Positions 10,334 to 20,256 of a DNA stretch of 64,000 nt are shown one piece after another. Position 1 is the first letter of the stretch. Each line of letters starts with the position of its first letter. The stretch lies in the NCBI GenBank assembly GCA_024426085.1, contig CP087974.1:1860001-1924000 (forward strand), given 5' to 3'. The translations under genes and the position numbers were made by a program. The stretch is from Rhizobium sp. RCAM05350 (lineage in GTDB: Bacteria > Pseudomonadota > Alphaproteobacteria > Rhizobiales > Rhizobiaceae). The notes beneath the pieces are model-generated. The model worked only from the letters and a program-made list of their open reading frames with translations, searched no databases and was not told the origin of the DNA.

Positions 10334-11202
10334 GACATTACCCCCGTGATGGATCCGTCCGTGCTCAATCAAGCGTTTTCACCCGCCGCCGGCAACTGTA
10401 TCGAAGCGTTCCGCATTCTTCGACACACGCGAATCAGTACGCGAATCACTACATAAAATGTACATCGCCCCCTGCGAAAAACTACTGCCCCCTTATCGGG
10501 ATTTACTTTTTGGAGAAACCATGAATCGATTGCGCTCAAATGGGGCTGAAAATCGAAAGAGCATTAGATGCCAAAAAGTGTCGCTTTAGTCAATTGTAAT
10601 CGTTTATTTTTTTTCAACGTCGCTGCCGGACAAACTCTAGGCCTCGCCAGCAAAATGGCGTTTCGCCTTTATCGAGGCATGAAATTTTCGAAACAAATCA
10701 GGAATCTTTTGAATCACTGGCAATTGTCAAGTTTTGATTTTTTTATTTGTTTCAGGCGATGTTGCGAAATTACATCATTGGCGCCTGCGGTTTAAATTCG
10801 GCTACCAAGTGAAAATCCAAGCAATACATTGAATAAATCACTCATAAATAGTCTAATAAAACTGAATTAATACTGACACTCGGAATCAATACCTTCCTTG
10901 CCCCACCCAGAGCGGCAGGCAAAACCGCTTTTCCCCGGAGAAAAATTAACGATTTGTTAAATATAACGAATCTCGGAACACCCCGTTACATCAATCGGGC
11001 ATCATCCGATTCTTGCAGCCATGCGTTGGCGGCACGGCAATACAGAAAGATACGGCGAGTCTAGTTTTGCGGGAGGTAGAGTCCTGTTGCCGGCCCGAGA
11101 TGGATGTCCAGCTTCCCAGCATGAATTTAAGTGCACGCGCAGGGTAAGGCTCTCACGGAAAGCAAGCGCCTTAGGTTGAGTAACCCATTATCCTGTGCAA
11201 AT
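10334..11202. promoter_or_regulatory. AT-rich region upstream of visN
   Basis: About 870 bp with no convincing gene. The part 10,540-10,980 is markedly richer in A and T than its surroundings and contains runs such as TTTATTTTTTTTC. It must contain the visN promoter and may contain a small RNA gene at its right end (see 11050-11231). No operator was identified with confidence. Confidence 0.5.
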
Positions 11203-11231
11203 AAAAACCCGCCTGCAGGGGCGGGTTTTTT
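11050..11231 (+). ncRNA. candidate structured small RNA between visN and fliF
   Basis: A rightward transcript unit is suggested by a -35-like CTTGCA (11012-11017), AATACA about 21 bp downstream, and a strong terminator ending near 11231. The body can fold: CAGG and AAGGC around 11150 pair with GCCTT near 11170 and CCTG near 11193, closing a long imperfect stem, and GGGAGG near 11071 can pair with CTTCCC near 11112. There is no matching open reading frame. I do not recognise a known RNA family, and the promoter is weak evidence. Confidence 0.35.
11203..11231. terminator. bidirectional terminator downstream of fliF
   Basis: Inverted repeat ACCCGCC-tgcagg-GGCGGGT flanked by an A run on the left and a T run on the right, so it can work on both strands. 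It would end the leftward fliF transcript and the candidate rightward small RNA. Confidence 0.8.
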
Positions 11232-11268
11232 GAGAGAACCTGGTTGAGACAGGATAAAGTGTCTGTTG

Positions 11269-12957
11269 TCAGGCCGCTTTCTCTGCGACCCATTTGCGCA
11301 GGATCTTGGCGGCACGCTCTTCGCTGATTTCGACCATGCGGGCAAGCCTGCGCTCCGGGCCTTCCTTGACGCGGCGATTGAAGCCGCCTTCGCTGTCGTC
11401 ACCCAGGCTGAGCAGGTCGTCGGTGCTGTCGAAGCCGAAGTCGGAACCGAAGCCCTCCATAAGCGCACCGCCGGCGCCACCGTTCGCGGCGGGCGAGAAG
11501 TCGGGCAATTCCAGGCCGACCGGCTCGTTATCGTTGAGCGCTACCCCCGGGCCACCCAGGCCCATCGAGCGAGCCAGAGGGCGCATTCCCATCCAGACGA
11601 CCACGAAAGCCACCGCCACGAAGGCAAGCGCATTGATGATACCGCCCAGATTGCGGGTCAACGTCTCCATGATCCCCGGACCGGCGACCGCCTCGTCAAG
11701 CAGCTGCGTGTTGACGAAATCCATGGCCGTCAGCGTGATCATATCACCCGCGCCGGGTCCAGACCAACCGCCGAGGCAACAATCTTCTGCATGTCCTGGA
11801 TATAGGCGTCGATCTTTGCCTGATCCGCGCCTTCGCCGACCATGGCCGCAACCCGGCCACGATTGACGACGACGGCGACGGAGAGCTTTTCCAGCGTGTA
11901 GCTGCTCTTGACGGTCGCGACTGTCTTCGAGTTGATTTCGTAGTTGGTCTGCTCTTCCTTCTTCTCGGTCTGGTCGTTCGACTGAGGTCCGGTAGCGCCG
12001 CCTGTCGGAGCCGCCTGCGGAACGTTCTGCTGAACGGTCGCCGCGTTGTCGGGCTGCTGCTGGCTGGATTTCTGCTCTTCCTTGGTCACCCTTGTCGAGC
12101 GCTCGACCCGTGATTCCGGATCGAAGACCGTTTCCTGGATCTGCTGGGTATCGGTGTTCAACTTGGCGGTGACGCTGGCGCGAAAATTGTCCATTCCGAG
12201 GAAAGGCGTCAGAGCCTTATCGATATTGTTTTCGATTTCCTTCTGGACGTTCTGGATAATGCCAAGCGACTGGTTCATCGCGCTGTTGGCAGGGTCGTCA
12301 CCGGACGCCAGGAGCTGGCCGGTTGAATCAAGGATGGTCACGTCGTCAATGCCGAGGCCCGGAACCGACGACGCCACCAGATGGCGGATCGACGCTGCAG
12401 CATTGCGGCCGATATTGGCACTGGCACGGATCATGACGGAAGCCGTCGGGTTCTGTTCGGCCTTTCGGAAGCTACCGCGGTCGGCCATGACGATGTGGAC
12501 GCGGGGCGGCGGCAATTCCCGAAATCTGCTGGATGGTGCGGGCGATCTCGCCTTCGAGTGCGCGGACGCGGGTGACTTCCTGCATGAAGGAGGTGAGGCC
12601 CAGCGAGCCGACATTGTCGAAGAGTTCGTAGCCGGCATTGGCGCTGTTGGGCAGGCCGCGCTCGGCCAGATACAGCCGGGCCTTGCCCGTCATACCGACC
12701 GGCACCTGAATGCTCGCTCCATCGGAACCGACTTCAAAATTCATGTTGGCTTCGGCAAGGGCAACGCTGACCTGGTTGAGGTCGTTGCTCTCCAAACCGA
12801 CATAGAGGGTTTCATACGAGGGTTTGTTGACGTAAAGCCCGGCAGCGAGAACGATACCGACTGCGATAACTCCGGCTGAAATCAGCGCGATGAGCTTACC
12901 CTGCCCGAGACTGGCCAGGTTTTTCGTGACCGTCGAAAGTTGATCCAACAGATTCAT
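11269..12957 (-). CDS. fliF: flagellar MS-ring protein FliF
   Basis: FliF forms the inner-membrane MS-ring on which the basal body is built. The start is ATG 12957 (MNLLDQLSTVTKNLASLGQG), with a first membrane span near residues 20-42 (ALISAGVIAVGIVLAAGLYV). The ring-building periplasmic domain follows (LYVGLESNDLNQVSVALAEA). A second span near the C-terminus (IINALAFVAVAFVVVWMGM) precedes the FliG-binding tail (RAAKILRKWVAEKAA). Two errors break it: an extra C near 12519 and a missing G near 11747. Repaired length is about 560 residues, normal for rhizobia. It has its own upstream interval of about 300 bp that contains the che operon terminator. Confidence 0.93.
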
Positions 12958-13200
12958 TCTGTTTCCGCACCCAGTGGCACATGTTCCGTTCAGACAACAT
13001 CGCCTGGGGAGTGAACATGCGCAGATCCAAACATTCGGGTTGCTGGGTTGATTGCGCGCATGTGGCTTCGTCAAATCACGCGCAAATCTACCAGTCCCGA
13101 TTGGCACACTAGAAAACGAAACTTGCATGAACTTGTCTTGGAAGCCCGCTTTTGGCTGCAGTGCAAAACTTCCACGGCTAAACGAGGTTCGAAAACAAAA

Positions 13201-13232
13201 CCGCCGCCTCAAGACGATTGTCGAGGCGGCGG
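13201..13232 (-). terminator. Rho-independent terminator of the che operon
   Basis: A 10-bp inverted repeat (CCGCCGCCTC / GAGGCGGCGG) is followed on the minus strand by a T-rich stretch (TTTTGTTTTC). It lies 30 bp beyond the cheT stop and separates the che operon from fliF. Confidence 0.8.
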
Positions 13233-13261
13233 CCAAATGCTCAAGCAGACTTTGCTATCGG

Positions 13262-13653
13262 CTAAAAAGCCTCGAAATCCCCGGCGGCCTCGGTCAACGG
13301 CTGGGAGTGGCCGTGACGCAGCATGCCGTTTCCGAGCGATTTCTGCATGTCGGCAAGCTTGACGAGATTGAGCGCCGTCGTCACGTCGACAAGCCAGGAC
13401 TGCGGAATGGCCGCGGTGACGGTATCGATGAACTCCGCGAGCCCCGCGTCTTCTGCACGGCAAGATCGATGCCCTGCAGGACCTTTATCCGATCCGCCGA
13501 TTCCAGGACCGCCTCGCCATGAATATCGCTGAGCATCGGTTCGATACGCTCGATGAGATAGGCGACATCATAAAGCTCCGAGACGATGCGCATCATCACA
13601 TCCGGGAGCGCCTCATCGACGTGAGGCATATGGCTCTTCATTTCAGTCAGCAT
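13262..13653 (-). CDS. cheT: chemotaxis protein CheT
   Basis: Last gene of the che operon, in the position of S. meliloti cheT (formerly orf9). The mainly helical protein of about 130 residues contains GIDLAVQKTR, in which D63-x-x-x-Q67 matches the DxxxQ catalytic signature shared by CheZ/CheC/CheX-type CheY phosphatases. By analogy with what I recall of S. meliloti CheT it may dephosphorylate CheY1. One error near 13455 shifts the frame after QKTRG; the continuing frame ends GDFEAF at TAG 13262-13264. 13654-13767, between this gene and cheD, holds no gene. Confidence 0.75.
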
Positions 13654-13767
13654 TACACGCCCTCACGCTGGCAACAAATGCCGTCCGGGAACACCCCCGC
13701 CGAACGGCTACGCTAAACACTTTGCCAAAGCACGTCCCGGGCTTGAACCCGGAACGCCACCCAAGCG

Positions 13768-14322
13768 CTAGAAAAACTCTATCGCATTATCAACCGGCTT
13801 CGGCACCGGCCTTGGACGTTGTTCCTGAGCAACGGCCTTCTGCGCTTCCACGCCCGTCAGCGCATATTGCCGGGCACGGCCGCTCAGCGGCCAGTATTCG
13901 AGCTTACGGCCATGATCGCCACCGGTGCTTTCGCCGACCACCTGAATCCCCTCGTCCATCAGGAACTGGCGCGCAAACAGCGCATTCTGCTCGCCGACAT
14001 TGGAGAAGCGCGCGATCGTCTTAGCACCACCAAAGATCTTCGCCTCAAGCCGCTCACGGCGGGCACCCTTCTTCAGCAGCCCATTGATCAGCAATTCCAT
14101 CAGATGCACGCCGTAGCGTGTTGCATCGCCGCCTGACGAAATTGCATCCGCCGAACCCGGCAGAAGGAAATGGTTCATGCCACCGACACCCGCGACCGGA
14201 TCACGCATGCATGCTGCCACGCAGGAGCCGAGGATGGTCGAGAGTACGACGTCCGGATCGTTGACCACCTTCCATTCGCCCTGAATGACATGCACACGCT
14301 TGGTCGCAGCCTCAGTGATCAT
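13768..14322 (-). CDS. cheD: chemoreceptor glutamine deamidase CheD
   Basis: CheD deamidates glutamines in methyl-accepting receptors. The intact 184-residue frame contains the catalytic Cys in [12 protein letters not shown] and the His in [10 protein letters not shown], both in the expected order, and the later KIFGG motif. Its ATG overlaps the cheY2 stop by 4 bp (ATGA), indicating translational coupling. A C-terminal extension ([17 protein letters not shown]) is unlikely to be catalytic. Confidence 0.94.
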   Translation of the reverse strand: MITEAATKRVHVIQGEWKVVNDPDVVLSTILGSCVAACMRDPVAGVGGMNHFLLPGSADAISSGGDATRYGVHLMELLINGLLKKGARRERLEAKIFGGAKTIARFSNVGEQNALFARQFLMDEGIQVVGESTGGDHGRKLEYWPLSGRARQYALTGVEAQKAVAQEQRPRPVPKPVDNAIEFF

Positions 14323-14708
14323 TTTAATGCCCCAAATACGGCTTCGATCGCAGCTTTCATCTTTTCGATGGTGAAAGGCTTGGCCAGCACGTTGTTGGCT
14401 CCAAGTGCCGCCGCCTTGGTGACCAGTGCGCGGTCGCCCTGGGCCGTCAACATGATGAAGGCAGCCTTCTTCGTGGCAGGATTGTTGCGCACGGCTGCAA
14501 GCAGGCCAAGGCCATCCATCTTCGGCATGTTGAAATCGGAAATCACCAGATGGTGCGGCTGTGCTGCCATAATCTTCGCACCCTGCTCGCCATCGCCAGC
14601 GACCGTGATCTGCTTGAAACCGAGCTGTTGCAGGGCATCGCCCAGCAACAGGCGACTAGTGACCTGATCATCGACGATCAGAACTTTGATTTTTTCCGCT
14701 AGGGACAT
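14319..14708 (-). CDS. cheY2: chemotaxis response regulator CheY2
   Basis: Single receiver domain of 129 residues, intact. The acidic pocket is VLIVDDQ, the phospho-acceptor Asp lies in [14 protein letters not shown], and the conserved Lys in LAKPF. In S. meliloti CheY2 is the form that binds the motor, while CheY1 acts as a phosphate sink; position between cheB and cheD supports the CheY2 identity. It overlaps cheD by 4 bp and directly abuts cheB. Confidence 0.92.
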   Translation of the reverse strand: MSLAEKIKVLIVDDQVTSRLLLGDALQQLGFKQITVAGDGEQGAKIMAAQPHHLVISDFNMPKMDGLGLLAAVRNNPATKKAAFIMLTAQGDRALVTKAAALGANNVLAKPFTIEKMKAAIEAVFGALK

Positions 14709-15765
14709 TTATTCGCTTCCTTCTCTTCGGGCGGCGGTGCTTTTCAGGACTTCTTCCCCGATTGAGCCGAGGGGTAGTTGTGTTTCGACGGCGCCTAGTT
14801 CGTAGGCAACCCTCGGCATTCCATATACGACGCAGGTTTTTTCATTCTGACCGAATGTGCGGGCACCTGCGTGGCGCATTTTCAAAAGACCGGATGCTCC
14901 ATCGCGGCCCATCCCGGTCAGGATCACACCGACAGCATTGCGGCCTGCGAGTTCCACGACGGAATCGAACAGCACATCCACGGACGGGCGATGCCCGTTG
15001 ACCAGTTCGCGGTCCAGCAGACGGCAGCTGGGTGATGTTGGGTTGACGACCTGCAGGTGGCGTTCGCCGCCCGGAGCCAGATAGACCTTGCCGATCTCAA
15101 GCCGCGCACCGTCCGTGGCTTCCACGACGGTTGGCGCGCAAAGGCGGTTGAGGCGCTCGGCAAAGCTCTTGGTGAACGTGTGCGGCATATGCTGCGTGAT
15201 CACCGTCGGCGGGCAATTGGCCGGGAATTTCTGCAGAACCGCGATCAGAGCTTCGACACCGCCTGTTGACGATCCGATCGCGACGATCTTCCGGCCTGCC
15301 CGGTAGTCGGAGGCAGCATTGGCGTTGGCGGCGCTCGGAGCCGCCACCTTGTTGCCGGAAATGATGAACTTGCGCTGCAGAACGCGCCGCAGCCTTCACC
15401 TTGTCGGCGAGATCGTGGAAAGGATGTGGATCGCCGGGCAAAGGCTTACCGACACAATCGAAGGCGCCGATTTCCAGGGCTGCCAGCGACGCTTCGGCGC
15501 CCTTGTGCGTCAGCGTCGAGACCATGATCACCGGCATCGGGCGCAGGCGCATGATCTTTTCGAGGAACTCCAGCCCGTTCATGTTGGGCATCTCGATGTC
15601 GAGCGTGATAACGTCGGGATCGAGATCCTTGATCGCCTGGCGCGCCTGCATGGCATCTGCTGCCTGGCCGATGACCTGGACTTCGGGATCGCTGCTCAAA
15701 ATAGCCGTGATCAGCCCGCGCATGGTGGCTGAATCGTCAACGACAAGAACGCGCGCAGCACTCAT
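14709..15765 (-). CDS. cheB: chemotaxis methylesterase response regulator CheB
   Basis: CheB removes methyl groups from chemoreceptors when phosphorylated by CheA. The start is ATG 15765 ([19 protein letters not shown]), overlapping the cheR stop as ATGA. The receiver domain has its Asp in [13 protein letters not shown]. The C-terminal methylesterase domain carries the catalytic Ser ([11 protein letters not shown]), His ([10 protein letters not shown]) and Asp (GMGRDGASG). An inserted T near 15385 breaks the linker; repair reads [18 protein letters not shown]. Repaired length is about 350 residues. Confidence 0.93.
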
Positions 15766-16672
15766 GAGCGGCCTCCATGCGGTTTGCCGGTGTAGCGATA
15801 GGTGGTGATGCCGATATTGTCGTAGACCGACTTCTGCATCTCCGGACACACGCTCGGAATGGCCGATATAGAGATGTCCCTTGGGGTTCAGCATGCCGGC
15901 AAACCGCGACCAGATTTTCATCTGGGTCGGCTCGTCGAAATAGATGACGACGTTGCGGCAGAAGATTATGTCGAACTGGCCCTTGAACGGCCACTGCGCC
16001 ATCAGGTTCAGTTCGTTGAAAGTGATCAGCTTCTTCACCCGGTCATCCACCCGCCATTTCTGGCGGCCGTTGACTGAGGTTTCCGTGAACCATTGCTTGC
16101 GCATGGCCGGGCTGACGGTTTCCAGCGCAGTCGCGTCATAGGCGCCGGCCCGGGCCAGGGCCAAAATCTTGGGGTCGATGTCGGTCGCGAGAATGCGGAA
16201 ATCGTAGTCTGCCGCATTTGGCAGCATCGACAGAACCGTCAAGGCAATCGAATAGGGCTCCTGCCCGTCCGAGCAGGCCGCTGACCAGATACGCACCCGG
16301 CCGCCATTCTTCGCATGAGCAATAAGCTCCGGCAGAACGTCGGATTTCAGATGTTCGAAATGATGGTTCTCACGGAAGAAGCGAGTGAAATTCGTCGTCA
16401 GGTGCGAAAGCATGTCGCGACGTTCGGCGGCACCGGCGGGCGACGAGACCAGCTGGCAATATTCATGAAAACCCTTCAGGCCGATATTGCGGATATGCTT
16501 GGAAAGCCGCGAGTAAACGAGCGAAGCCTTCTGATTCATTGAGATAGATGCCGGCATCGGCATAAATCATGGCAGCGATCTCCACGAGGTCGCGGCGGGT
16601 CAGCGGATATTCTCCGCTCGCCAGGCACTCGTCCGGGGATAGCTTGCTGTCAAAGGCGGCTGGCATGCTCAT
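15762..16672 (-). CDS. cheR: chemoreceptor methyltransferase CheR
   Basis: CheR methylates receptor glutamates using S-adenosylmethionine. The N-terminal helical domain ([20 protein letters not shown]) precedes the methyltransferase fold, with the SAM-binding segment [17 protein letters not shown] and the downstream [11 protein letters not shown]. The start ATG 16672 overlaps the cheW stop. Errors near 16535 and 15850 split the frame; the true end is KPHGGRS at TGA 15762-15764, inside the cheB start. Confidence 0.93.
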
Positions 16673-17136
16673 GCAGCTTCACTTTCAGTATGAGGAAACA
16701 CGGCTTCCAGTTCGATCAGGCAGATCATTCTGCCTTCGATCGCCAGAATGCCGCGGGCAAATGTCCGCTCGAACTCGGACGTCATATCCGGCGTCGGCTG
16801 GATATCCTCGTCCTTGATCGTCAATATGTCGGAGACCGCCTCGACGAGGAGGCCGACGACCCTGTTCTTGACCTGCGTCACGATGATGACATGGCGCACT
16901 GTCGGCTCGGCCGGCTTCATTCCGAGACGGGCAGACAGGTCGATAATCGGCAACACTGCGCCGCGCAGGTTAATCACGCCAAGGACATATTGCGGCGCAT
17001 GTGGCATCGGCGTCGCCGGTGTCCAGCCGTGGATTTCCCGCACGGACATGACGTTGACGCAGAATTCCTGATTTCCAACGCGGAACGCGATCAGTTCACG
17101 TCCGCCATTCGCCAGATTTTTTGCCAGATACGTCAT
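16669..17136 (-). CDS. cheW: chemotaxis coupling protein CheW
   Basis: CheW links CheA to receptors in the signalling array. The intact 155-residue frame has the expected two-subdomain beta fold with ELIAFRVGNQEFCVNVMSVR, YVLGVINLRGAVLPIIDLSA and GLLVEAVSDILTIKDEDI. Its place between cheA and cheR matches S. meliloti and several Rhizobium che operons; as far as I recall, Agrobacterium tumefaciens C58 lacks cheW in this operon. Confidence 0.95.
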   Translation of the reverse strand: MTYLAKNLANGGRELIAFRVGNQEFCVNVMSVREIHGWTPATPMPHAPQYVLGVINLRGAVLPIIDLSARLGMKPAEPTVRHVIIVTQVKNRVVGLLVEAVSDILTIKDEDIQPTPDMTSEFERTFARGILAIEGRMICLIELEAVFPHTESEAA

Positions 17137-17141
17137 AAGTC

Positions 17142-19444
17142 CTACCCTGCGGCAGCTAGCGATGATCTGAGTTGCAGGGACTGGCCGCGCGATGCCGAAA
17201 CGACGGCATCGACGTCCAGAATGAGAGCGACACGGCCGTCACCGAGAATGGTGGCGGCGGCGATGCCGGGCACGTGCGTGTAGTTGGCCTCAAGGCTCTT
17301 GATGACGACCTGACGCTGGCCCTGAATGGCATCGACCATCAGGGCGCGCTGGCCGCCGCCTTCGGATTCCACCAGCAGGGCGACGCCTTCGACCGGATTG
17401 GCCTGGGTTGCACGGAAGTTCAGAATACGGCCGACATCGACCAGCGGGCAGAACGAGTTGCGGATCGAGATCAGCCGCTGCGTTGCACCGAAGGAATGGA
17501 TTGCGGCGGCATCCGGCTGCAGGGTTTCAACGATTGCCGTCAGCGGCACGACCAGCGTCTGGCCGGCAACCGTGACGACCATGCCGTCGAGAACGGCCAG
17601 CGTCAGCGGCAGGCTCATGGTGAAGACGGAGCCGTGGCCGGGCTTCGACGAGATGTTGATGCGGCCGCCGAGCGCCTGAATGGAGCGCTTGACCACGTCC
17701 ATACCGACGCCGCGGCCGGAAAGGTCGGAGACCTTGTCGGCGGTGGAGAAACCGGCGTGGAAGATGAGGTTGTCGATTTCCTCGTCGGAAAGGTTGGCGT
17801 CCGCCGCGATCAGGTCGTTGTCGATCGCCTTCTGCCGCACCTTCTCGCGGTTGATGCCGGCGCCGTCGTCGGAGAGTTCGATGACGATGCGGCCCGAGCG
17901 ATGCTTGGCGGTGAGCTTGACGGTGCCTTCGGCGTTCTTGCCGGCGGCAAGTCGCTTTTCCGGCATTTCGAGACCGTGATCGACCGCGTTGCGGATCATG
18001 TGGGTCAAAGGCTCAGCGAGCTTGTCGATGACCGTCTTGTCGACTTCGGTGTTTTCACCCTCGGTGACGAGGCGAACCGACTTGCCGGTAATATCGGCGA
18101 TTTCAGTGAACGGTCCGGGCCATGCGCTGGAAAACCGGCTTCACCGGCTGCGCGCGGATGGCCATGACCGAGTCCTGGATCTCGCGGGTCAGCTGCTGCA
18201 GCTCTTCGAGACCCATATTGATCGAGGAGATGCCGTTCGAGTCATTCTCGATGACGCTCTGCGACAGCATCGCCTGGTTGATGACCAGTTCGCCGACGAG
18301 GTTGATCAGCCGGTCGACACGATCGAGATCGACACGGATCGTCGGGGCAGCGGCAGACGAAGCCTGCTGGGCATTGTTCTGGGCAGCAGCCGCGGCTGCA
18401 CCCTTGTCACTGGCGGCACCGCGTGACGCAGTGCCGGCCATCTGGACGACATTGGATGCGGTTTCGGCAGCAGCGACGGCTTCCCGCGCGGCGGCGATCT
18501 GTTCTTCCTCTTCGACAACGCCGAGAGGCGCATCGAGTTCACCGTCGAGCGCGGAGAGATCGAACGGCACCGGCTGCATCGGCAGGTCGCCGCCGTTGGC
18601 TTCCGGAGTTTCGCCGGTTTCCAAGGCCGTGACTTCAAGATCGCAGTCCCACTCGGCGAATTCGAAGACCGAGCGCACGGCATCTTCGCCCCTGTTGGTC
18701 TTGATCGACACTTTCCAGGAGAAATAGGCTGCTTCCGGGTCCATCTGGTCGAGCGGCGGCAGGCTGTCCATGTTGCAATGGATGCTCATCTCACCGAGGC
18801 GCGAGAGGTCGCGCAGGAGCAGCGTAGCCTCATTGCCCTTGGTGTAGAGTTCCGACTTCGGCTTGAAGACGATGTCGTAAGCGGGAAGATCGCTTGACGT
18901 TTCATCCTCATCGCCACCGAAATCATCGAAGGAGAAAGCGACAGGCGCAAAGCCATGTTCATTGACAACCGGTTCGACCGGCACGGCCTTGGCAACGGCA
19001 GCCGGCTTTGCCGCGGCGGCCTTGGGTGCGGCCGGTTCCGCAGCGGAGGCGGCAGGTGGCGCTTCGCCCTTGGCGAGCGCCTCGAGTTCGCGGATCAGTT
19101 GCACCGAGCGGGCCTGATCGACACTGCCGCCGTCGCGCGACATTGGTCAGGTCGGCCAGCACGTCGGCCGATTTCAGCATCACCTTCAGGACTTCCTGGG
19201 TCGGTTCCAGCTTGTTGGAACGAACGCAATCAAGCGTGGTCTCAAACACGTGTGCGAAAGAGACAAGATCATCCAGCCCGAACGCTCCGGCACCACCCTT
19301 GATCGAGTGGACCGCACGGAAAACCGCATTCACCGTTTCCGGATCGCGGTCGCCGTCATTGAGCCTCAGGAGACCGGATTCCAGTTCGGCGAGCTGCTCC
19401 TCGCATTCCTGGAAGAAAATCTCTTTGATTTCGTTCATATCCAT
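17142..19444 (-). CDS. cheA: chemotaxis histidine kinase CheA
   Basis: CheA is the cytoplasmic kinase that phosphorylates CheY1, CheY2 and CheB. Order of parts: the Hpt domain with phospho-acceptor His46 (FRAVHSIKGGAGAFG), an Ala/Pro-rich linker, the P2-type region, the dimerisation domain (VGELVINQAMLSQSVIENDS), the kinase N-box (HMIRNAVDHGLEMPE) and G-boxes (SGRGVGMDVVKRSI, SKPGHGSVFTMSLPL), and the C-terminal CheW-like domain. Two single-base errors, near 19144 and 18115, split it into three frames. Start ATG 19444; an ATG two codons later is also possible. Repaired length about 767 residues. Confidence 0.94.
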
Positions 19445-19460
19445 GGGGAGGAATCCTGGC

Positions 19461-19826
19461 TTAGGCGGTTACGCGCTCGATGGCATCGATCAGTTTTGTC
19501 GGATCGAACGGCTTGACGATCCAGCCGGTCGCGCCTGCCTGGCGGGCGCGGTTCTTCTTTCCGCGTCGCTTTCCGTCGTCAACACGAGGATCGGGATAGC
19601 CCGGAACTTTTCGTTCTTGCGGACACCTTCGATGAAGCCGAAACCATCGAGACGGGGCATGTTGATGTCGGTGACGATGACGTCCGGATTGGCATCCTCG
19701 AGAACTTTGAGCCCCTCGATACCGTCTTCCGCCTGGATCGTTTCTGAAACCGGCATTGTTCAGCGTGACGAGAAGCATGTTCCGGATGGTTCTGGAATCA
19801 TCGACCGTAAGAACTTTCTTTTTCAT
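19461..19826 (-). CDS. cheY1: chemotaxis response regulator CheY1
   Basis: Single receiver domain, the phosphate-sink type regulator in S. meliloti. MKKKVLTVDDSRTIRNMLLV supplies the acidic pocket, DVIVTDINMPRLDG the phospho-acceptor Asp, and TGWIVKPFDPTKL the conserved Lys. Two errors (near 19750 and 19560) break the frame; repair gives about 121 residues. It lies between cheS and cheA. Confidence 0.92.
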   Translation of the reverse strand: MKKKVLTVDDSRTIRNMLLVTLNNAGFRNDPGGRRYRGAQSSRGCQSGRHRHRHQHAPSRWFRLHRRCPQERKVPGYPDPRVDDGKRRGKKNRARQAGATGWIVKPFDPTKLIDAIERVTA

Positions 19827-19829
19827 GTC

Positions 19830-20123
19830 TCAAATCTCCTTTGCCATCAGGTGGTCGATATTGACCCCGATGAGCTGTGTCGTTTTCGTAAATGCGTCCG
19901 ACACCTTGGCGAAGGTGAAAGACTGATTATCCTCTTCCCAGCTTTTTGCTCCGGCCATCAGGACCTGGACGCACAGGGCACCGACGCGCTCGACCGCAGA
20001 TGCGTCGATCGCGAGCGGGTTGCCGCGCAGAGCCATCAGCTTACCGTGCAGCGCGTTGGCCTCGTTGAGGTCGAGGACCGGTGCGAGGCTCAAACTTTTC
20101 CGAGCGGCTTTCTTGGCTGCCAT
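19830..20123 (-). CDS. cheS: STAS-domain chemotaxis protein CheS
   Basis: An intact 97-residue STAS-like protein (LSLAPVLDLNEANALHGKLM, then LAIDASAVERVGALCVQVLM) between icpA and cheY1, the position and length of S. meliloti CheS. In S. meliloti CheS binds CheA and strengthens its binding of phosphorylated CheY1, speeding drainage of phosphate. The Ser/Thr usually phosphorylated in anti-sigma antagonists is not obvious (DASAVERVG), so regulation by phosphorylation is uncertain. Confidence 0.82.
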   Translation of the reverse strand: MAAKKAARKSLSLAPVLDLNEANALHGKLMALRGNPLAIDASAVERVGALCVQVLMAGAKSWEEDNQSFTFAKVSDAFTKTTQLIGVNIDHLMAKEI

Positions 20124-20256
20124 CTCTACTTTCCTTGTCTGGCTGGGAGTAATTTACAGGGATGGTTCAACTGGTTTTCGGCACGCCCATGTGAGCGGAC
20201 ATGCTGCGCCTCGAAGATCGCCGATCTTGGCAATGTGTGTTTGTGACGGCTCTGCA

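Noticed and set aside
10568..10795. 75-codon frame on the plus strand in the AT-rich region upstream of visN
   Set aside because: No ribosome-binding site, low-GC composition unlike the neighbouring genes and no recognisable features.
15097..16563. Apparent CheR-CheB fusion
   Set aside because: The cheR TGA and cheB ATG overlap as ATGA in the proper frames; the joined frame is due to an indel in cheR.
17172..18167. Long antisense frame over cheA
   Set aside because: GC-rich third-position shadow of cheA with no ribosome-binding site; many similar antisense frames in the window were dropped for the same reason.
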